A stretch of DNA of 64,000 nt from Drosophila miranda (Eukaryota; Arthropoda; Insecta; Diptera; Drosophilidae): assembly GCF_003369915.1 (NCBI RefSeq), contig NC_046676.1, forward strand, positions 8,401,501 to 8,465,500, read 5' to 3'. Made by a program: the position numbers and the translations under genes. The notes beneath the pieces are model-generated. The model was not told the origin of the DNA and searched no databases. It saw nothing but the letters and a program-made list of their open reading frames with translations. Shown here one piece after another: positions 44,620 to 56,911 of the stretch. How positions within the stretch are numbered: the stretch's first letter is position 1; every line of letters starts with the position of its first letter.

Positions 44620-45349
44620 GGTCGCGCTCCATTCACTAACCAGAAAGCACAGATATGGAACACAGGAAACCAAAATGGACCAACACATCAGGGGCATGGA
44701 CATGGACAGTGTGGCCTTCGCTTTGGCCAAATCGCGCAAATAAAAGTTAATTCAAATAGAAATGAAGAGAGGAAAATCAAAAGGAACACTATCTAAACAT
44801 ACATATATTTAACCAGGATGTAATTATTAAAACCTAGTGTTAAACAAACATTTTTCACGTATTGTAACCCAGACCTGAGGTCTGTGTGTAGGGTGTATGT
44901 AATATGTGTAGCTCTGTATATGTATTTGTATATCGTATAATTGGAAATACACTATGCCACATACACTTTACAAAACCTCAAGCACCCCGAAGATTCGCAG
45001 AAAACTCTCACGTTGAAAGCCATTTATTTACTTTTTAATGTAAATCGCGCTTTGGTTAGAAAATATGTATTGATTTTTTGGCGATGGACGCGCACGTGCA
45101 CACGAACCACTCAAACAACCGAACCGTTCTGTTATGTTCCGAGCCGTGCTGATTGCAACCGGGCCAAGTGCAATATACATAGAAACTGTGCACGATGCGA
45201 TGCGACAGGGCAGGACGATGTAAACACCACGACAATCCGCTGGCCCAGCTGTTCCGATAGTCGGCGCATGCTCCGGATTGGCGTACATCGATTCAGAACA
45301 TTTTCTGGTGATGAGAGTTGCGTGACCGGTGTGACTGTGACACTGTGAG

Positions 45350-46357
45350 TTATTTAAATAAATCTGTGAGCTTGACATTCCAATCCATTAGCTCGAACCA
45401 GGAGGCTGTCGTCCACACATAGCCCATGTAGAGGGCATAGAAGTTCAGGTAATACAGCTGGCCGATGAGTATGTGGTCTCCCTTGGTATCGTAGTGATAG
45501 AAGTTCGGTTTCCTTATTGAGGCGGCAAATATCACCACAAACTGCAGATGATTAAGGCAGATAGAGGTAACGAGCTACAGCGGCCAGGAGGAGTAGTAGA
45601 TCTTACAATGTTCGACAGAATGGTGTAGACGAGAAGGGTCACGAACTCGATGGTAATTCGCTTCATTTCGGCGCACACGATGATGCCAAAGCTGGTGAGG
45701 ACAAATAGACGTTCGCTCCACCGGATCACATTGTGACGCGATACCTAGCATGAGGTCAGGAGGGATCAGTACGAGTCGTGGCTCCCTGGGAGCACTTACG
45801 AAGAGACCACGCCTATGGTGCACCGCCAAGTTTCCGTAGCACAGACTGATGGCCATGACGATGAAGGTTAGCGCAACGGAGATGATTAAGCTAATATATG
45901 GCGCCGTCTTTGCGGGTTTCATGATGGATATGGTATTTACCTCGAACTGTAGTGATACGGGGACTGTTAGTTGGGTTCCTGGCCAAAAAGATGGATCGCC
46001 GCGCACCGATCAGATGACTCACCGTCCAGACGCCGGCCAGTATGCGCTTCCAGGCGGCCTTTTGCTCGATCATGTGGTAAAAGAACACGTACAATTGTAT
46101 GGATATAAAGCTGACGAAGAACTGCAGCAGGCTGAAATAATAGTGCTCTTCGAGGAATTTCTTCACGGGCTTTCTGCGGGGTGGAAGATCGGAATAAGAG
46201 GGAGCACTGATCCCGACTCCCGAATCCCTAACTCCACTCACATTTCCATGAAAATCGAAACCTGTATCTGTCCAATAATCAGCATAATGATGGTCACCTT
46301 GTATGTCTGGGACAGTACTTTCCTTGTCCGTCGGTCGGCATCTCCGGTCTGCTCCAT
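45350..46357 (-). CDS. Multi-span membrane protein, minus partner of a head-to-head pair
   Basis: Exons 46357-46242, 46173-46023, 45946-45800, 45744-45607 and 45541-45350 join in phases 2, 0, 0, 0 to give 247 residues. The start MEQTGDADRRTRK is polar; then come six or seven hydrophobic segments (for example VTIIMLIIGQIQVSIFMEI, LIISVALTFIVMAISL, FVLTSFGIIV, LLVYTILSNIFVVIFAASI). The C-terminus is short. Gene structure mirrors the + strand neighbour at 46763, including a split AT|A Ile codon at the first junction, so the two are probably paralogues. The motif YDTKGDHILIG is weakly like TMBIM family sequence, but overall similarity is low. Its 3' end faces Syb, and an AATAAA on its strand at 45029-45024 implies overlapping 3' UTRs. 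Confidence 0.75.
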
Positions 46358-46762
46358 AGCTGGAGACGGTCTGGTGTTGCTGGATTCGCTTTACATAAAA
46401 ATTTGAGTACAAAATAATAAACACCAATTGCAGAAAACGGTAAGCCAACTGAGCAACGTAGTGTATGATATGCCGGGCCGCACCGATCTCATCCCCTTGA
46501 GTAGACTGATGGTCGGAGTGCTGTCTACGGTAGTGTATGCCCTTTTATTTTTTAGCAGATAACATCCTCGGTCATTTGTAGCGGGACAGACTACTTCCTG
46601 GCTACTCCCAGATTCCCTTCTCCTTGGTTTTTCTATAAATCAAATTAGCCTTGAGTTCTCCGTTAATGTTGGACAGCATTGTGTTCGTTCAGTAATTCTG
46701 TCCGTAGAATACCACATACTATACTCATTTCCAACCACTAGGACACATACAACAGTGGGATT
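46358..46762. promoter_or_regulatory. Shared 405-bp divergent promoter region
   Basis: The two start codons face away from each other across 405 bp. A purely open minus frame crosses part of it but is 5' UTR by the exon model. No TATA, DRE or Motif 1 match was spotted. The spacing implies a shared or overlapping promoter. Confidence 0.5.
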
Positions 46763-47873
46763 ATGGAAGGGCGTAGAACGAGACTTCGGCAGTACCAAAG
46801 GGAAAGGAGGAAGTTTGCCTGCGTGTCCTATACGCTGACGTTGATGTGGCTTCTGGTGGCCTTGGTCCAATGGGTGCTTGTCTCCATTATGTGAGTGGCG
46901 CTTCTGAAGAGGGGGCATTTGCATTGGCACTGAATCTACTGCTTCACTTTTAGAGCGGATATAAATGCCGTTTTCATCGAGTTCTACTGGATCAGCCTGC
47001 TTTTCTTTTTTGTGGCCATGGTCTTGGTCACCGTTTTCATATTCTTTGAGAAGTTACGCACCGTCACCTGCCTGAACTGGCTAATCTGCCTGCTAATAGT
47101 GAGTATATCTAATCCTGATCCTGCGGCCGATCAACAGCTTACTAGTGTGCCCCCTTCAAAGGTGGAGTTCGTGATTGTCGGAATTTTCACCCTGGCGGCA
47201 CTCACCCATTGGCTGGAAATGGTCGTGTGGTTCTTTTTCTCCGTGTTCCTCCTGTTCGTCTTCATACTAATCGGATCGATTATACCGGTAAGCACCCTTA
47301 TACGGAGGAAACCCTCTCCTCTGATGGCATCTTCTCTTCCGCAGCACGACCTGACGCTAGATGTCGTGATATTGTTTGTCTTGGCATTCATCTTCCTGAT
47401 CATCACCGTCTTTTTCGCTATGATCAGCATTCTGGTCAAGATGCCAAACACGTTCATTGTCTATCAGGTCTTCATCACAATCGTTGTGTTGTTGGTAGGT
47501 TAAATCTATATCTAAATCCCGACCCAAGTAAGATTTCCAATCACTCGAAGATTTTCTCTCGCTCTTCTTCTCGCAGTTCGTGATGTACCACGCTCAGACA
47601 ATCAATGGCGGCCGATATGCGGAGATGCGTCTCAATGACTACCTACTAGCCGCCCTCATCCTCTTCCACGACTTCATCATCATCTTCCTGCTTACGTTCT
47701 TCCAGCAGCTCATTATAAAATTCGTTGCGGGCTCCATCACCACCACAACGGAAAATATTAAAAAACGTGCTATAAGTTACTTCGAGCCCATCATAGGCCC
47801 AGTTTCAGAAGACTTTATTGACGATGATGACGGCATCACTGCTGCTTTTGGGAACACCACTACGACTAAATAG
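46763..47873 (+). CDS. TMBIM/Lifeguard-like multi-span membrane protein
   Basis: Exons 46763-46890, 46954-47098, 47162-47287, 47345-47494 and 47577-47873 join in phases 2, 0, 0, 0 to give 281 residues. A basic N-terminus (MEGRRTRLRQYQRERRK) is followed by about seven membrane spans. The last part reads YHAQTINGGRYAEMRLNDYL then LAALILFHDFIIIFL, which follows the family pattern YDTQ-GG-Y-xxDY-AAL-LY-D near the C-terminus of TMBIM (Bax-inhibitor/Lifeguard) proteins. The Tyr-Asp pair of that motif is YH here, so the calcium-leak acidic residue of the family may be altered. Those proteins act in ER or Golgi calcium balance and cell survival; function here is inferred. An acidic DDDDG tail precedes the stop. 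A poly(A) signal is at 48038-48043. Confidence 0.75.
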
Positions 47874-48037
47874 GATAGTGACTTTGTGTTAAAACTAAAC
47901 ATGATCACTTTTGAAGTAGAAACAAACACAATTTCGACCATTTTAAGTAGTCCCGATATTATAATGCCTGCAGCTAGCTCCTTCCGATGCGCACTGGCTA
48001 TGTCCAGCGATGAAGATACCCTCCTTGCCTTATGTGA

Positions 48038-48043
48038 AATAAA
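48038..48043 (+). terminator. Poly(A) signal of the TMBIM-like gene
   Basis: AATAAA 165 bases after the stop, 33 bases from the oppositely oriented signal of Hdc. The two convergent genes therefore end almost back to back. Confidence 0.65.
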
Positions 48044-48075
48044 TGCGAAAAAAAAAGACGGAATGGAACGAAGAT

Positions 48076-48081
48076 TTTATT
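48076..48081 (-). terminator. Hdc: Poly(A) signal of Hdc
   Basis: AATAAA on the minus strand, 385 bases beyond the Hdc stop codon. The 3' UTR before it contains a long A run (+ strand 48389-48411) and a CA repeat. Confidence 0.65.
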
Positions 48082-48388
48082 GATTTAAACACTAGAACAG
48101 TAAGTGTCATATCCGTATGTGTAGCCTCCCTGCGGAATTGGTTCTTGGGATTCGGAAACAGCTCCACAGGCTTTCAGGCATCATATTCGTACAATAGATA
48201 TACATAGATATAAGCATAGGCATAGATATTATATGGATATTACGTGTTTTTGATAGAGATTGGAACTACAATTGGTTGCATTATTGATTGGTTGCACAGC
48301 AGCGATGGGTGATCCCCCACCCCACCTAAAAATACATGGTTTTAGAGCGGTTAGAGTCCCTCATTTCGGCTTCGGCTGTCACACAACA

Positions 48389-48441
48389 ACAAAAAAAAAA
48401 AAAAAAAAAAAAACAGGCTCACACACACACACACACACAAA
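48389..48441. repeat. Poly(A) and (CA)n simple repeats in the Hdc 3' UTR
   Basis: About 23 A followed by CAGG and a CA dinucleotide run on the + strand, hence U- and GU-rich in the Hdc mRNA. Confidence 0.9.
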
Positions 48442-48465
48442 CACTAACACTATTACTAACTAGAG

Positions 48466-51400
48466 CTAGAACGACTCCATCGAGGATGCCCCTGAGCAGA
48501 TGGTCGCATCCGAGTCGCTGGAGTCCGGTCCTTCCCCTTCGTCTCCATCTCCTTCCAATTCCCCTCGGGCCGATTGCATCAGCTGGGATGAGGGCGATGC
48601 AAACGATCCGAGCAGTGGCGTGGCCAGATCGTTGAGGCTGCTCCTCGGTGTGCCTGTGGGCGTGGGCGTGGCCAGACCACCATCTCCACTGGGGTAGCTG
48701 ATGCTGCTGCTATCCGTCGAGGAGTCACCCGGCGATTGGGATTGGGATGCGTTCGAGTAGCGCTCAAGCAGCAGTTGGCTGAAGGTCTTCGCCGGCCAGT
48801 CGAAGTCCTCCAGGTCGGTGGGCGTGGTAATGGGGGTGGGCACTTGGAACACGCTGCTGGTGAAGGAGGAGCTGTTGTCCATGAGGCTGCTGACGGGCTC
48901 CAGGAACCGCTTGCCGTGGTACATGTCGCCGTGGGTCAGGGGTGCGAAAAGAGTGTCCACGGAGACGGTGACATTGTGGCCTATGCTGGAAGGAGTAGAG
49001 GAAGGGGATGGCAACGGTTTGGGATCCGGGAACAAGGAAATGGGTCGAAACTGGTTCGTTGGCGTCGAGTGGGTGCTGCAGCTTGGGCAGGTGGACAGGG
49101 AGTGGGCGTGGTAGGGGGAGTGGGAGTTGGAGTTGGCGCTGCTGGTCCGGCAGAGTTGCAGCAATTCAGTGTCTACACAGAGATGGAGAAGATTCGGAAT
49201 GTGTTAGCCATGGGACAAGATCAGCTCCTGCAGTGGGAGGCTAAATGGCTACCGAGCACTGGCAATAGATCTAACTGGCGACTACGCTACCTGGGCTTCA
49301 TACCTTCCGTCGACTCCTCGTTGTCCTCGCGGATGCTCGCCTGCTGGCCCCCGGCCTGGGCCGAGTTCTCGCGCACCGTGGTCCTCCCATACGAGTTGGT
49401 GGTGCTGTTGGTCTCGCCGGTGGTGGCATCCAGGGTGGTCTGCACCACCACATCCATGTGGGAGTCCAGCGAGAACTGCTTGCCGGACATTAAGATGCCA
49501 CGCACGCGTCGCCGCATCGATGGGGATTCCTGGTGCTGTGTTGAGGATGAGATCTGTACTAAAGGATCTTCATTGGTGGGCCTCTGCCTCCACTCACCGC
49601 TATTCGAATGCCAGCATAGGTCTTGGCCAGAAACTCATCTGCGTCGAATATGCCGGCGAAGGAACCGTTGACCACTTTGGGGGACATTGGGGAGTTCGAC
49701 AGCAGCAGGCTTGAGCCAAAGGCCTCGCTCTTCTCCTTGGTGTCTACGGAAGCACAATTGAAAAAGGCGGAGTACTGTCAAGAATGTCTGTACGACTGGC
49801 TTCTATGATTGGGATTCTTGGGATGGCTCTGGGCAGTGGACTAGACTAGGTCTGTTCTATGGCATATCAGTGGAAAAATAGTACGATACTAAGAGGATCG
49901 AAAGACTAGTTTAAGGCTTTTCTAGATACTCCTTTTTGGTATCTATACTTCTCCCACCATATTCATCCATTTACCCAACAACTACCCATTATTCTATTCC
50001 GCTCACAGTTGAATAAAACGGACTAGAATTATCATTCCCATTACAAGGAACAATCTCAAGCAGTGCCCCTATATTGTCCCAGATCTCTCAAGAAAATCAT
50101 CGATTTTGGGTGGATCGAAGTGCATTAACTCATGAACTCAAAACATAAAAAATCTAAAAGAACAAAGGCAGGCAATAGAACAGAATAGATTCGGGAAGCT
50201 GAGGTTGAACCCCACCAGGTTCCACTAGAGGCGGAAGGACTTGCGTTTACCCTTGAGATAGACGCGATTCGAGATGGTAATATTCATCTCCTCGAGCACC
50301 ATAGAGGCCACTTGGCGGATCTCCATCCAGTCCTTGACGATGTCGTCGAGGGTCGTGTGCGTCGAGGTGATGGTGAATCGGATGACATACTGCCCCTTCA
50401 GCGATGAGGGGATGCAGTGCAGCTTCCCGCGATGGTTCAGTCGCTTCAGCAGCTTCTCTGTGAGCTCGTTGTCGCCGCGAATGCGAAACACCACCAGGCC
50501 GAGGTGACGCTTCGCTGGCAGCTCGAAGCGGTGATCAGCCAGGACGAGCGCCTCGAACTTTTGCGCCAGGCGTACCCCTTCGCGGATGTGGCGCTGCAGG
50601 CCCTTGATCCCGAACGAGCGCAGCACGAACCACACCTTCAGGGCGCGGAAGCGGCGGCTCAGGGGTATCTGCCAGTGCATAAAGTCCACGGCCACGCCCG
50701 AGTTCTCGTGCTGCAGGTACAGCGGCTCCACGTTGAAGGTGCGATGCAAGGCCGTGCTGTCGCGCACCCACAGGGCGGTGGCATCGAAGTGCACCATCAG
50801 CCACTTGGAGGGGTTGAAGGCAATCGAGTCCGCCCGCTCGATGCCCCGCAGCCAGGTGCGGAACTCGGGGCAAATGAACGCGCTCCCAGCGTAGGCGGCG
50901 TCGACATGCAGCCACAGGTTGTGCTCCCTACAGACCAGGCCGATCTGCGGTGGAATTAAAGAGTGGGAGTGGAAGTGGAAGTTGTCAGTGGAAAGAGATT
51001 AGTGGTCCGCAGAGAGAGCACCCACCTCCTCCAGATTGTCGAAGCTGCAGCTGCCGGTGGTGCCGAGGGTGGCGCAGACCTGAAAGTAGAATCGTAGAAC
51101 CACGGCAGGCGGACAGTTAACTGCTGACATGTATTAATTGGCTCCAGTGGGAGTTGGGCAATCAGCTGCCGCCGCATTCTTGGCCAATTAGTTTTGACAG
51201 ACTTCAACTTACCCAGAAGGGGACCAGGCCCTGCTTAACGTCATCCTCGATGGCCTCGCGCAACAGTTTGCCGCGCATCGCGAGCTCCTCGTCCGCCTCG
51301 ATGTACCGCATACGGACGAGTCCTGTGTGGGTGGACAGGCAGAACGAGAGTGAGAGGAAGAACACTAAAGTAAGCATAAGCTGCTTAGAGCCACGCACCA

Positions 51401-52172
51401 ATCAACGCCGCCTTCTCCACGCTGGAGTGGGCCTGGTCCGAGCAGTATGCCACCAGACGGGCATTTATCTCGGCATCCTGGTAGCCGGGATGGCGCTCGT
51501 GGAAGCGCTGGATAGCCCGAGTGCGTCCGGCCAGCAGGCAGACCAGCGTGGCCTCGCTGGCCGTCGTTTGGAGTACACCGCCGCCCTTGCTGCTGCCGCT
51601 GCTGCTCAGATGGAGGAACTCGTCCGGCAGGTTGATCATCTTGCCCAGCCAATTCATCACGACGATCTCCAGCTCGGTGCAGGCCGGGGAGCTGGCCCAG
51701 GTGAAGCCCAGACAGTTGATCGCGTCCGCCAGCATATCGCCCAGCAGCGAGGGCATCGAGTTTAGGGCCGGGAAGTAGGCGTGCATGTGGGGCGACTGCC
51801 AGTGGGTCACGCCCGGCATGACGATGCGCTCCACGTCGTCGAATATCTTTGGCCAGGGCTCGCCCTCAATCGGGGCCGACTCCGGCAGTAGCTGGCGCAT
51901 GTAGCCCGGACTGACGTCGGGGAAGACGCGACGCTCCCGTATGTTCTCCAGATAGTCCGCTATATAGTCGACCATCTCCTTGCCTGTGTGTGGGCCAATG
52001 CGGGGGATTCGGTTAGGGGCCATTAAATGAAGACAAACGATTGGGACAAATCCCCTTGGGACAAATCAAATATGCCCCCGAAACGGATTTACATCCGCCG
52101 CTGCCGCTGTGCAGTTTATGGCCCGGACTTAGTTGTCGACTTACCCCTCTGACGGTATTCCTTAAAGTCCAT
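48466..52172 (-). CDS. Hdc: Histidine decarboxylase
   Basis: Eight coding exons on the minus strand: 52172-52145, 51983-51399, 51322-51213, 51079-51026, 50944-50251, 49743-49598, 49535-49304 and 49172-48466. All phases agree, giving 851 residues (about 847 in D. melanogaster as I recall). It converts histidine to histamine, the photoreceptor transmitter of flies. It is a group II pyridoxal-phosphate decarboxylase: [13 protein letters not shown] and [14 protein letters not shown] lie in the N-terminal part, HVDAAYAG holds the cofactor-binding Asp at 274, and NPSKW holds the Schiff-base Lys at 306. The catalytic unit ends near residue 480. A long Ser/Thr-rich tail follows, encoded by the last three exons and typical of insect Hdc. 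The start [10 protein letters not shown] matches the family N-terminus. A TATA box lies about 520 bp upstream. Confidence 0.96.
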
Positions 52173-52694
52173 GGTGCAATCGCTCGTCTCGCCTGACCCT
52201 TGCTGACGTAAATACTCGTATTCTGCAAATGCCGTTCGTTGGTATCTCTATCTGGGTCTGTATCCGAGTCGGATCTGTCTTGTGTCCTTATGGGTTTGGC
52301 CTAATCCTGTTTGACTTTTCTCTCACGCTTCTCACTCCCTGGGCAATGGCTAGGCAAGCTCCATTTTCTGGGGATTCGGACCAGATTCAAATGCCAAATG
52401 GGAACGCTCTGACCGCTGCTAAAGCACAGAAAACAAGATAGAGAACAGTACGAGTATAATGAAATGGGAACTTTGAACACTTCCGATGTTGTGGGGCTTC
52501 TGGCTGATTGGAAATGAAAAGCGGTGGAAAAGCCTGAGCTCTGGGCTCTGGGAAAGGCTGCCAGCTGTGAAAACACAAGGTTCGAGCTGGAAGGGCCCGG
52601 AAATTCACCTACTTAATTATGGCAGCGAAAATATTTGTTCTGTGCATTAGCCGTTCTGCGAGTGTCGTTGACTAGGCAGCTGGGATTGTGCCCT

Positions 52695-52702
52695 CTTTTA
52701 TA
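52695..52702 (-). promoter_or_regulatory. Hdc: TATA box of Hdc
   Basis: TATAAAAG on the minus strand, followed about 28-32 bp downstream by CCTAGTCAACG, an initiator-like site near 52668-52670. A tightly regulated TATA promoter fits a gene restricted to photoreceptors and a few neurons. It predicts a 5' UTR of about 500 bases if unspliced. Confidence 0.65.
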
Positions 52703-55150
52703 GACCTTTTGGCGACCAAAAAAATAATCGATTAGGCGATTCGCTCCAAAATAATGCAGTTCGCAGGTACATTGGGGAGTGTGTGTGTGTGTGTTGACAA
52801 GTTGTCAGCACACGGAGCCCGCTAATTGCGGAGATGATACCAGCCCCAACACGCCACCCGCCACACGCCCACACGGCCACACGGCAGTATTCAGTATTCG
52901 GACAGAGCTCGAAACGGATTCCCAACAAAATTCCGTTTAAATTGGAAAGCGCTCTCTAATTGTTTATGCTTGGTAATTCGCCTAGCTTGATTATACTTTA
53001 AATACCGCAAATTAATTATATCTGCTCGATCTGGACTCGTGCACTGGATGTACTCTGAGTGTATCTGGATCGGTGTGGATCGTGGATCGTGGATCGAGGA
53101 TCGCGGGGCTGCTGGTCTGATTTTCCCAACTGTATTTTGTCATGCATTTAGAATGCAGAAAACATGAAATCGAACCTGCTCATGCGGCGTTTGGAAATGC
53201 TGAAATTTTCACAGACTGCAGCTGCAACACAGTATCTGCCAGATAAATGGGGCGTTAGCAGATAAATATGGCGACGAATCTGACATTATTCATCACTAGA
53301 ACTATCTCATCTTGAACCTTAAAATAAATATAGTTATTCTGATTGTGGCACATTAATTTATATACTACATTTATAGAACTATTTATAGAACTTTCTTTCC
53401 CACATTCAGACTCTACTAATAGCACTGTGCGACAGTGATTTTGTACATTACATAAGACAACATTCAGGTTCTAGGCCTGGCTGAGCAGATTAAATTCTCA
53501 AACTTGCATTTTTGAAATATACCCCGAACATCTTTTTTAAAAATTAAACCCGTGATTTAGTGACTTCGTAATTTCACGCGGCATTTGCGTTGCCAATATC
53601 TTAATCAATTGATTTTTTAAAGTATTGTATGATGTCTCTACCTGGCCTGAAGTTTTCTACTATTTTTAACTTTTCTTCAACTTTGCTATTTTTGTACCTA
53701 GTTCATTTATGGTATTAAACTACTAGTAAAAAAGTAACTAATCATTAAAATTTTCCAATGAATTTCAAAGTTACGAATTGCCTTGGTAAATCAAACCCAT
53801 TTTCTAACCAATTAGACGACAGAGAATATAAAAACCACGGAATTATCTGTGATCGAATATTTTATAGAATCCGAATATATAGTTATATTTAAGGAGTTAA
53901 TCCGCAAAATAGTAAATGTTTTATTTACTTGTAATATATGTTTCACTTTTATAGAGCACACACCCACACACAGGAAAAAATTGAACTCGCAGAGGACTCG
54001 AATGGGGCCGCACTCGGAGTGAAACTGAATGGAGTTGCCTGCAGAAAGGACCTATTTATACCCGAGAACTAGTTGCGCTGCTGCTGTCACTACGAAGGAC
54101 GATGTGCGCAATGAAAATGTCATTAAACAGCAGGATGGTTATTTTCCTAATATGACTGAAAATAATACTAAGCAGAACGAAACAAATGTGGTCGCCCAGG
54201 GGGAACTTTGGATGCCCTTTGGTATCTGTGGATATATTTTTTGGGCTCAAACATTCAAATATATATTCTACATTTTATACAGAAGTACCATAATATTTAG
54301 GATGGTAATTTCTTAGTTTAAATCATTTTCATGTTTAGTGTTTGATAGTCTTTCTCCCGAGAAGAGTATGCACAAAAGCAACAGGCTTATGGTGGGGACA
54401 AAGAGCAGGCCAGTCAGCGAGAGAAGGAGTTTATATCAGCCAATGGCAGGAGGCGTCCTTTGTAGGGATAGAAGCCATTGACCAATCGCAAGAAGGCGTC
54501 TACCCCCACATACACTCACACATACACACGTATCAGCGCCTAAGGACAAACACAAACAGGATCAACAGGCTGTCAGGCACAATCCCCATATCCTTCCAAT
54601 TAAATTTGCGGCAGTGTCCGTTGATGCTTGAAGGTTCTCTGCCCGCCTTCGTGCTGGCCAATAATACGAGCAAATACCACATCTGGGGAGATTAAAAAGG
54701 GCTCCCCATCTCCACAAAAACCATCAAACATTCCCAGAAAGTGCACGGGAGGAAGGGGAACATGAGGAGGAAGATATCAAATCAGAAAACCGCCTAAAGA
54801 TTCCCTGGAAGCTTGGCTCAAAAATGCTCCCGCTCCCGCTCCCGCTCAGCACTCCCCTCTCCCTCCTGCCCCGACCCTCCCACTCCAACCATCTCATTAC
54901 ACACTTGTTACAGGAGGAAGGGGAAGGGCAGGGGGAGGGTAGTCTCTGCCGCTTACGCCGTGGAGGTCAATGAGCTTTGCCTGGCTCGGTGCTCGTCTTG
55001 AGACTGTAAATTTCGACAAAATACCGCTACATTGAATGGCTTTTGCACGTCTCTGTGTGACTGCGAGTGTGTGTGTTTGCTTTTATCTGAGTGTGTGTGT
55101 ATTACCAAATATTGAGCAATAAGAATAAGAATTTCGGTTTCTTTCGCTTG
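52703..55150. other. Hdc upstream intergenic region
   Basis: No supported gene. Short frames (for example 53164-53265 + and 54029-54316 +) have no splice, promoter or family support. A (GT)n tract is at about 52777-52794 and a GGATCGTGGATCGTGGATCG run near 53080. Enhancers for Hdc are likely to be here, by distance only. Confidence 0.4.
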
Positions 55151-56868
55151 TCATACAGACAGTTACAAAGCGGCTTTTGTTGGGGCACAGACACGCCCGC
55201 CCCACCGCCACGCAGTCCCTCCCTAACTCGCCCTGTCTCTCTCTCTCACACTCTCTTTTCTCCACCGAATGCATTCTTATTAAATTTTCTGCTAAAAATA
55301 CATTTCGTTTAAGCTTACGGAGTTTATTGAGCAACAGAAAAGAACCGAAAATCTGTATTGAAATGCATATGAAAACACACAGGCGAGAAGAATGCAATAT
55401 CATTTTCGAACAATCTCTTCCGCTCTTCAATTACATCGCTCACTCGCCTCACCTGTGCTCTCTCTTCAGATGGCTGGCGCTCTCTTTTGCGCCTGATCGT
55501 TTTGCTTTCTCTTTTGATACTTTCTTTCATCTGCTCACGCCATGGCTCCCGCTCTCTTTCTCGCCCTCTCTCACCGCTCTTTCGACGCTCTCTCGACGTT
55601 TACACACACACACATGCTTGGCATTTTTTCGTGTGTTTTGATTCCTTCATTCTTGTGGCCGCCGTTGCTTGAGCGCTAAGAACGTTCGTTGACCTCTGCT
55701 TCTGCTTCTGCCTCTGCCTCTGCCGCTGCCTCTGCTGTTCGGTTATGTTCAGTTCTGGGGCTCTCTCCTCTGCTCTGCCATGCTCCAAGTGGACTTCTTC
55801 TTCTTCCCGCTTAGCGGTACTTCTCAACCTGTTTTATGTCTCTCCCTCTCTAGCGGGCGTGAATGTAGCTGTGTGCGTGTGTGTGTGAGTGCTGTTTGCC
55901 GTAGAAGTCTTCCTGTTTATTCAGCGATTAAAGGTGCAACTGAGAAAGCTCCAGCGCCGCCACGACGGGCCCCAAAGCAGCGCGACGTCACGGCTCTCAG
56001 GTCTCTGACTCTCGGACATTTCTGATCTCTGATGAAATGCACGCATGACTCTTTCTTGCAAGTATTTTATGTACATACAGAGATTCGTATGAATGTTTCA
56101 TCTTTTGTACTTTTTTTGGTTGCTGAGTGGATATTTTCGAGCAATGATCACGCATTTAATTAGCAGGAATTTTGATTCTTTTTTGTTTCCCCTTCTTTCA
56201 GGTGTGCGTGTGTGTGTTTCTCTGTCTGTCTGTCTGTGTGGTGGTGGTAGGTGGGAGCTATTACAGCTCCTTTCTCCTTTCTCGGCTCAAACCGTCTTCG
56301 TACACCGATTTTCGCACACTTGCACACAGTTTCCCGTTCCCGTTCCCCGTCGGGGATGACTCGGACTCGGACTCCACCGCAGAAGATGATGATCAGGCCA
56401 GATGCAACGGGTCTTCGCCTTGGTCTTCTGCCATTTAGTGTGCAATCGTGTGTCCCCACGTCCAGTCCAGTACATTTGGTTGCTCAAAAGCTGGAAGCTG
56501 GAAGTTGGAAGCTGGATTCTGGCTCATCGGCTCTTCCCCTCGTCTCACTTCCAGTCAGCGCAGATCGTTCGGCCTTCTTCCAGATCCGATTCGTTGAGTT
56601 TCGCGCGCGACTCCCTCCGCCCGCCGTCGACATCATCGCCTTCGCTGGCCCGTTTTACCGTTTCAAATACGTTTTGTGTCGTCATCTATTTCTGCCCGGA
56701 GCTAGCTAAGTGGCAGCTATAGCGGACACGGACTCAGGACTCAGGACTCGTCCCCTGCCCGGTCCACTATGATTCCTCTCCAGCCAATGATCTTGTTGCG
56801 TGAAGGCTCGACTCTGATCGGGTGACTGGGACTCTGCCCTACGGGAAACTCTCTTTATACACCCATAG
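55150..56868 (+). promoter_or_regulatory. CT/GA-rich promoter-like region
   Basis: Dense CTCTC/GAGAG tracts (55228-55260, 55458-55600, 55845-55855), GT/CA dinucleotide runs (55877-55888, 56205-56240) and CTGTCTGT repeats resemble the GAGA-rich promoter upstream of the GSE1-like gene. A strong acceptor-like TCCCCTTCTTTCAG at 56201 could start a non-coding exon. The region precedes the + strand gene at the right edge and may be its promoter. No start site can be fixed. Confidence 0.35.
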
Positions 56869-56911
56869 ATGAGATCCGTGAATCTGGATAACATGCCAAG
56901 CACTATCAGAG
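56869..56911 (+). other. Possible first coding exon of the right-hand gene
   Basis: ATG at 56869 opens MRSVNLDNMPSTIR and then meets a good donor (AGAG|GTGAGTC, phase 1). The partner exon is unknown: the exon at 60618 needs phase 0. It could be an alternative start of a gene that extends beyond the window. Confidence 0.25.

Noticed and set aside
53164..53265. 33-codon frame starting MKSNLLMRRLEML
   Set aside because: A single short frame with no promoter, conservation or splice evidence.
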